Shown here: positions 62,607 to 63,588 of the stretch, one piece after another
How the letters are laid out: the number at the start of each line of letters is the position of its first letter
How positions within the stretch are numbered: the first letter of the stretch is position 1
NCBI GenBank assembly: GCA_938010765.1
Contig: CALLVX010000145.1
Span: 1 to 63,588, forward strand
DNA: 63,588 bases
From: an uncultured Flavobacteriaceae bacterium
GTDB lineage: Bacteria; Bacteroidota; Bacteroidia; Flavobacteriales; Flavobacteriaceae
Direction: 5' to 3'
Position numbers and translations under genes: made by a program
Notes under the pieces: generated by a model
Told to the model about the DNA's origin: nothing
What the model saw: the letters and a program-made list of their open reading frames with translations, nothing else
Databases searched by the model: none

Positions 62607-63588
62607 ATGAAAAAATCTACACTTTTTTGGTGTGCGCTCTTGCTGTGTGGCCTTATAACTAGTACTGCCCAAAATACCCTTGAGGCGGGCCGCGGTATCC
62701 TTTCCAATGATACCTATGGCGACGGCATAGAGACCTGGGGCGATAATGTAACCTTACAGGCCTTTAAAATTAATGGCGACCCCGCGCGAATTAAATTTGA
62801 TTCCCAATTTCGGGATAAAGGCTTTGGAATCGAAGGCGCCCGTTGGGATCAGATTGATTATTATCAAGAGTATCAAGGACAGCGCGTAGATGCCAGCGAG
62901 AAAATGGTCATCAACTTTAACGGACCTGTAACTAATGTAGTTCTAAGAGTAGGTATGTTGGGTCTTAATGAAGGCAGAAATGGAAACGATGAAACAGGAA
63001 AGTGGACCGGCTATGACCAGAATGGAACTGTGGTGGCCAGTGGTGTTTTTGGTCCAGCGGACAGTGATTTAGGTCCCGATGGTAAATTTAACGGTAGTTA
63101 TGGCGATTACCCTTTTACGTTGGTGTCGAACCAAGCTTTATATAGCATAGCCGTTGAAGCCACAGGTTTTGGTTATGGTCAAGGTGCTCCGAGAGACGTG
63201 AACAGCTATAATAATGAAAGTGGCAATAAAGAAAATAACTCCGATTTTAACATTGGGGGTATCACCTATACACGGGGTGATTCGGAACCACCGGTAAACA
63301 ATCCACCAGTTGCCGAGGGAGATGGGGCGATATCGGGAGATCCCGACTTTACTTTAGAACTAGGGGAGACGCTTTCGATTCCTTTTGAGCGATTGCTTGC
63401 GAACGATACGGACCCCGATGGGGACGACTTGACGATTATCGCCGTGCAGCGCGAACGCGGTGGCGATGTGGCCCTTGTCGGGGAAACAGTTGAGTTTACC
63501 GGTACGGGAGCCTTTCCCGGAGCGCTGTTCACTTATACGGTCAGTGACGGAAACGGAGGCACCGATACCGCGGGCGTATTCCTAAACG
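62607..63588 (+). CDS. Secreted protein with cadherin-like tandem domain (3' end outside window)
   Basis: The frame from the ATG at 62607 is open to the window end (327 complete codons). A signal peptide (LFWCALLLCGLITSTAQ) starts it. Residues about 20-220 form an unidentified beta-rich domain (TLEAGRGILSNDTYGDG, VINFNGPVTNVVLRVG, FGYGQGAP). From about 230 a cadherin-like repeat begins (NNPPVAEGDG, LLANDTDPDGDDLTI, FTYTVSDGNGGTDTAG). The style matches other T9SS-exported surface proteins, but the C-terminus that would prove it is not in the window. A leader of about 180 bases separates it from the terminator after the two-component genes. Confidence 0.85.
   Translation, partial: MKKSTLFWCALLLCGLITSTAQNTLEAGRGILSNDTYGDGIETWGDNVTLQAFKINGDPARIKFDSQFRDKGFGIEGARWDQIDYYQEYQGQRVDASEKMVINFNGPVTNVVLRVGMLGLNEGRNGNDETGKWTGYDQNGTVVASGVFGPADSDLGPDGKFNGSYGDYPFTLVSNQALYSIAVEATGFGYGQGAPRDVNSYNNESGNKENNSDFNIGGITYTRGDSEPPVNNPPVAEGDGAISGDPDFTLELGETLSIPFERLLANDTDPDGDDLTIIAVQRERGGDVALVGETVEFTGTGAFPGALFTYTVSDGNGGTDTAGVFLN

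Noticed and set aside
1..63588. CRISPR arrays, tRNA, rRNA and insertion sequences
   Set aside because: I saw no regularly spaced repeats, no cloverleaf-type segments in the gaps, and no transposase. The only repeated DNA is coding repeats in the adhesins and the short spacer repeats listed.

Overview
The window looks like chromosome of a marine Flavobacteriaceae bacterium (Bacteroidetes; a Maribacter-, Zobellia- or Arenibacter-like genus would fit, but I cannot name the species). The grounds are type IX secretion (T9SS) type B C-terminal domains paired with PorP/SprF proteins, an OmpA protein with PorE architecture, a DUF5916 protein, promoter-like TAnnTTTG boxes in place of E. coli-type -10 boxes, several likely TTG starts without clear Shine-Dalgarno sequences, and a moderate GC content. 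I found no rRNA, tRNA, CRISPR array or intact insertion sequence.

Region 1 (1-20.7 kb, + strand) encodes giant surface proteins and their secretion partners. The end of a calcium-binding-repeat adhesin with a type B sorting domain is followed by PorP/SprF and a PorE-like OmpA protein. Next come a 1292-residue adhesin without a type B domain, a decayed relative of it (pseudogene with stops and a frame break), an operon of a 1100-residue fibre-like repeat protein, a type B adhesin and a second PorP/SprF, and finally a 1164-residue type B adhesin with no PorP of its own. The fibre-adhesin-PorP operon and the shared C-terminal TNRxITYR motif of the two proteins lacking a type B domain are the best candidates for something undescribed.

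Region 2 (20.8-42 kb) is mostly housekeeping and envelope genes. On the + strand are idi-queD-bcp (overlapping), manA and a small conserved protein. On the - strand are a DUF4369 lipoprotein, a frame-broken small membrane protein, an OmpA protein, a DUF819 membrane protein, a HAD phosphatase, a DUF5916 protein, an SPFH/PH-like/hydrolase/ribbon-helix-helix module and a class A penicillin-binding protein. Then come an S1/P1 nuclease (+), an AraC regulator overlapping alkB (-), a small secreted protein (+), and DoxX, DUF885 and MOSC proteins (-).

Region 3 (42.1-54.2 kb, + strand) is a long catabolic gene array headed by a Crp/Fnr regulator: two acyl-CoA dehydrogenases, three SDR enzymes, an ACAD-associated kinase-like phosphotransferase, a DUF1330 protein, an enoyl-CoA hydratase/isomerase, two zinc-independent MDR reductases, a MaoC hydratase and a haloalkane dehalogenase broken by one in-frame TAG. 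The kinase plus ACAD pair suggests handling of 4-hydroxyacyl-CoA. There is no acyl-CoA ligase or thiolase in the window, so the pathway is incomplete here. It is followed by about 1.1 kb of decayed non-coding sequence.

Region 4 (55.3-63.6 kb) holds a DUF6249 membrane protein divergent from an ECF sigma factor and its overlapping membrane partner, a sodium/solute symporter followed by a myo-inositol oxygenase (inositol uptake and conversion to glucuronate), a TPR histidine kinase with an AraC-type response regulator, and the 5' part of another secreted cadherin-like protein that runs off the window end.
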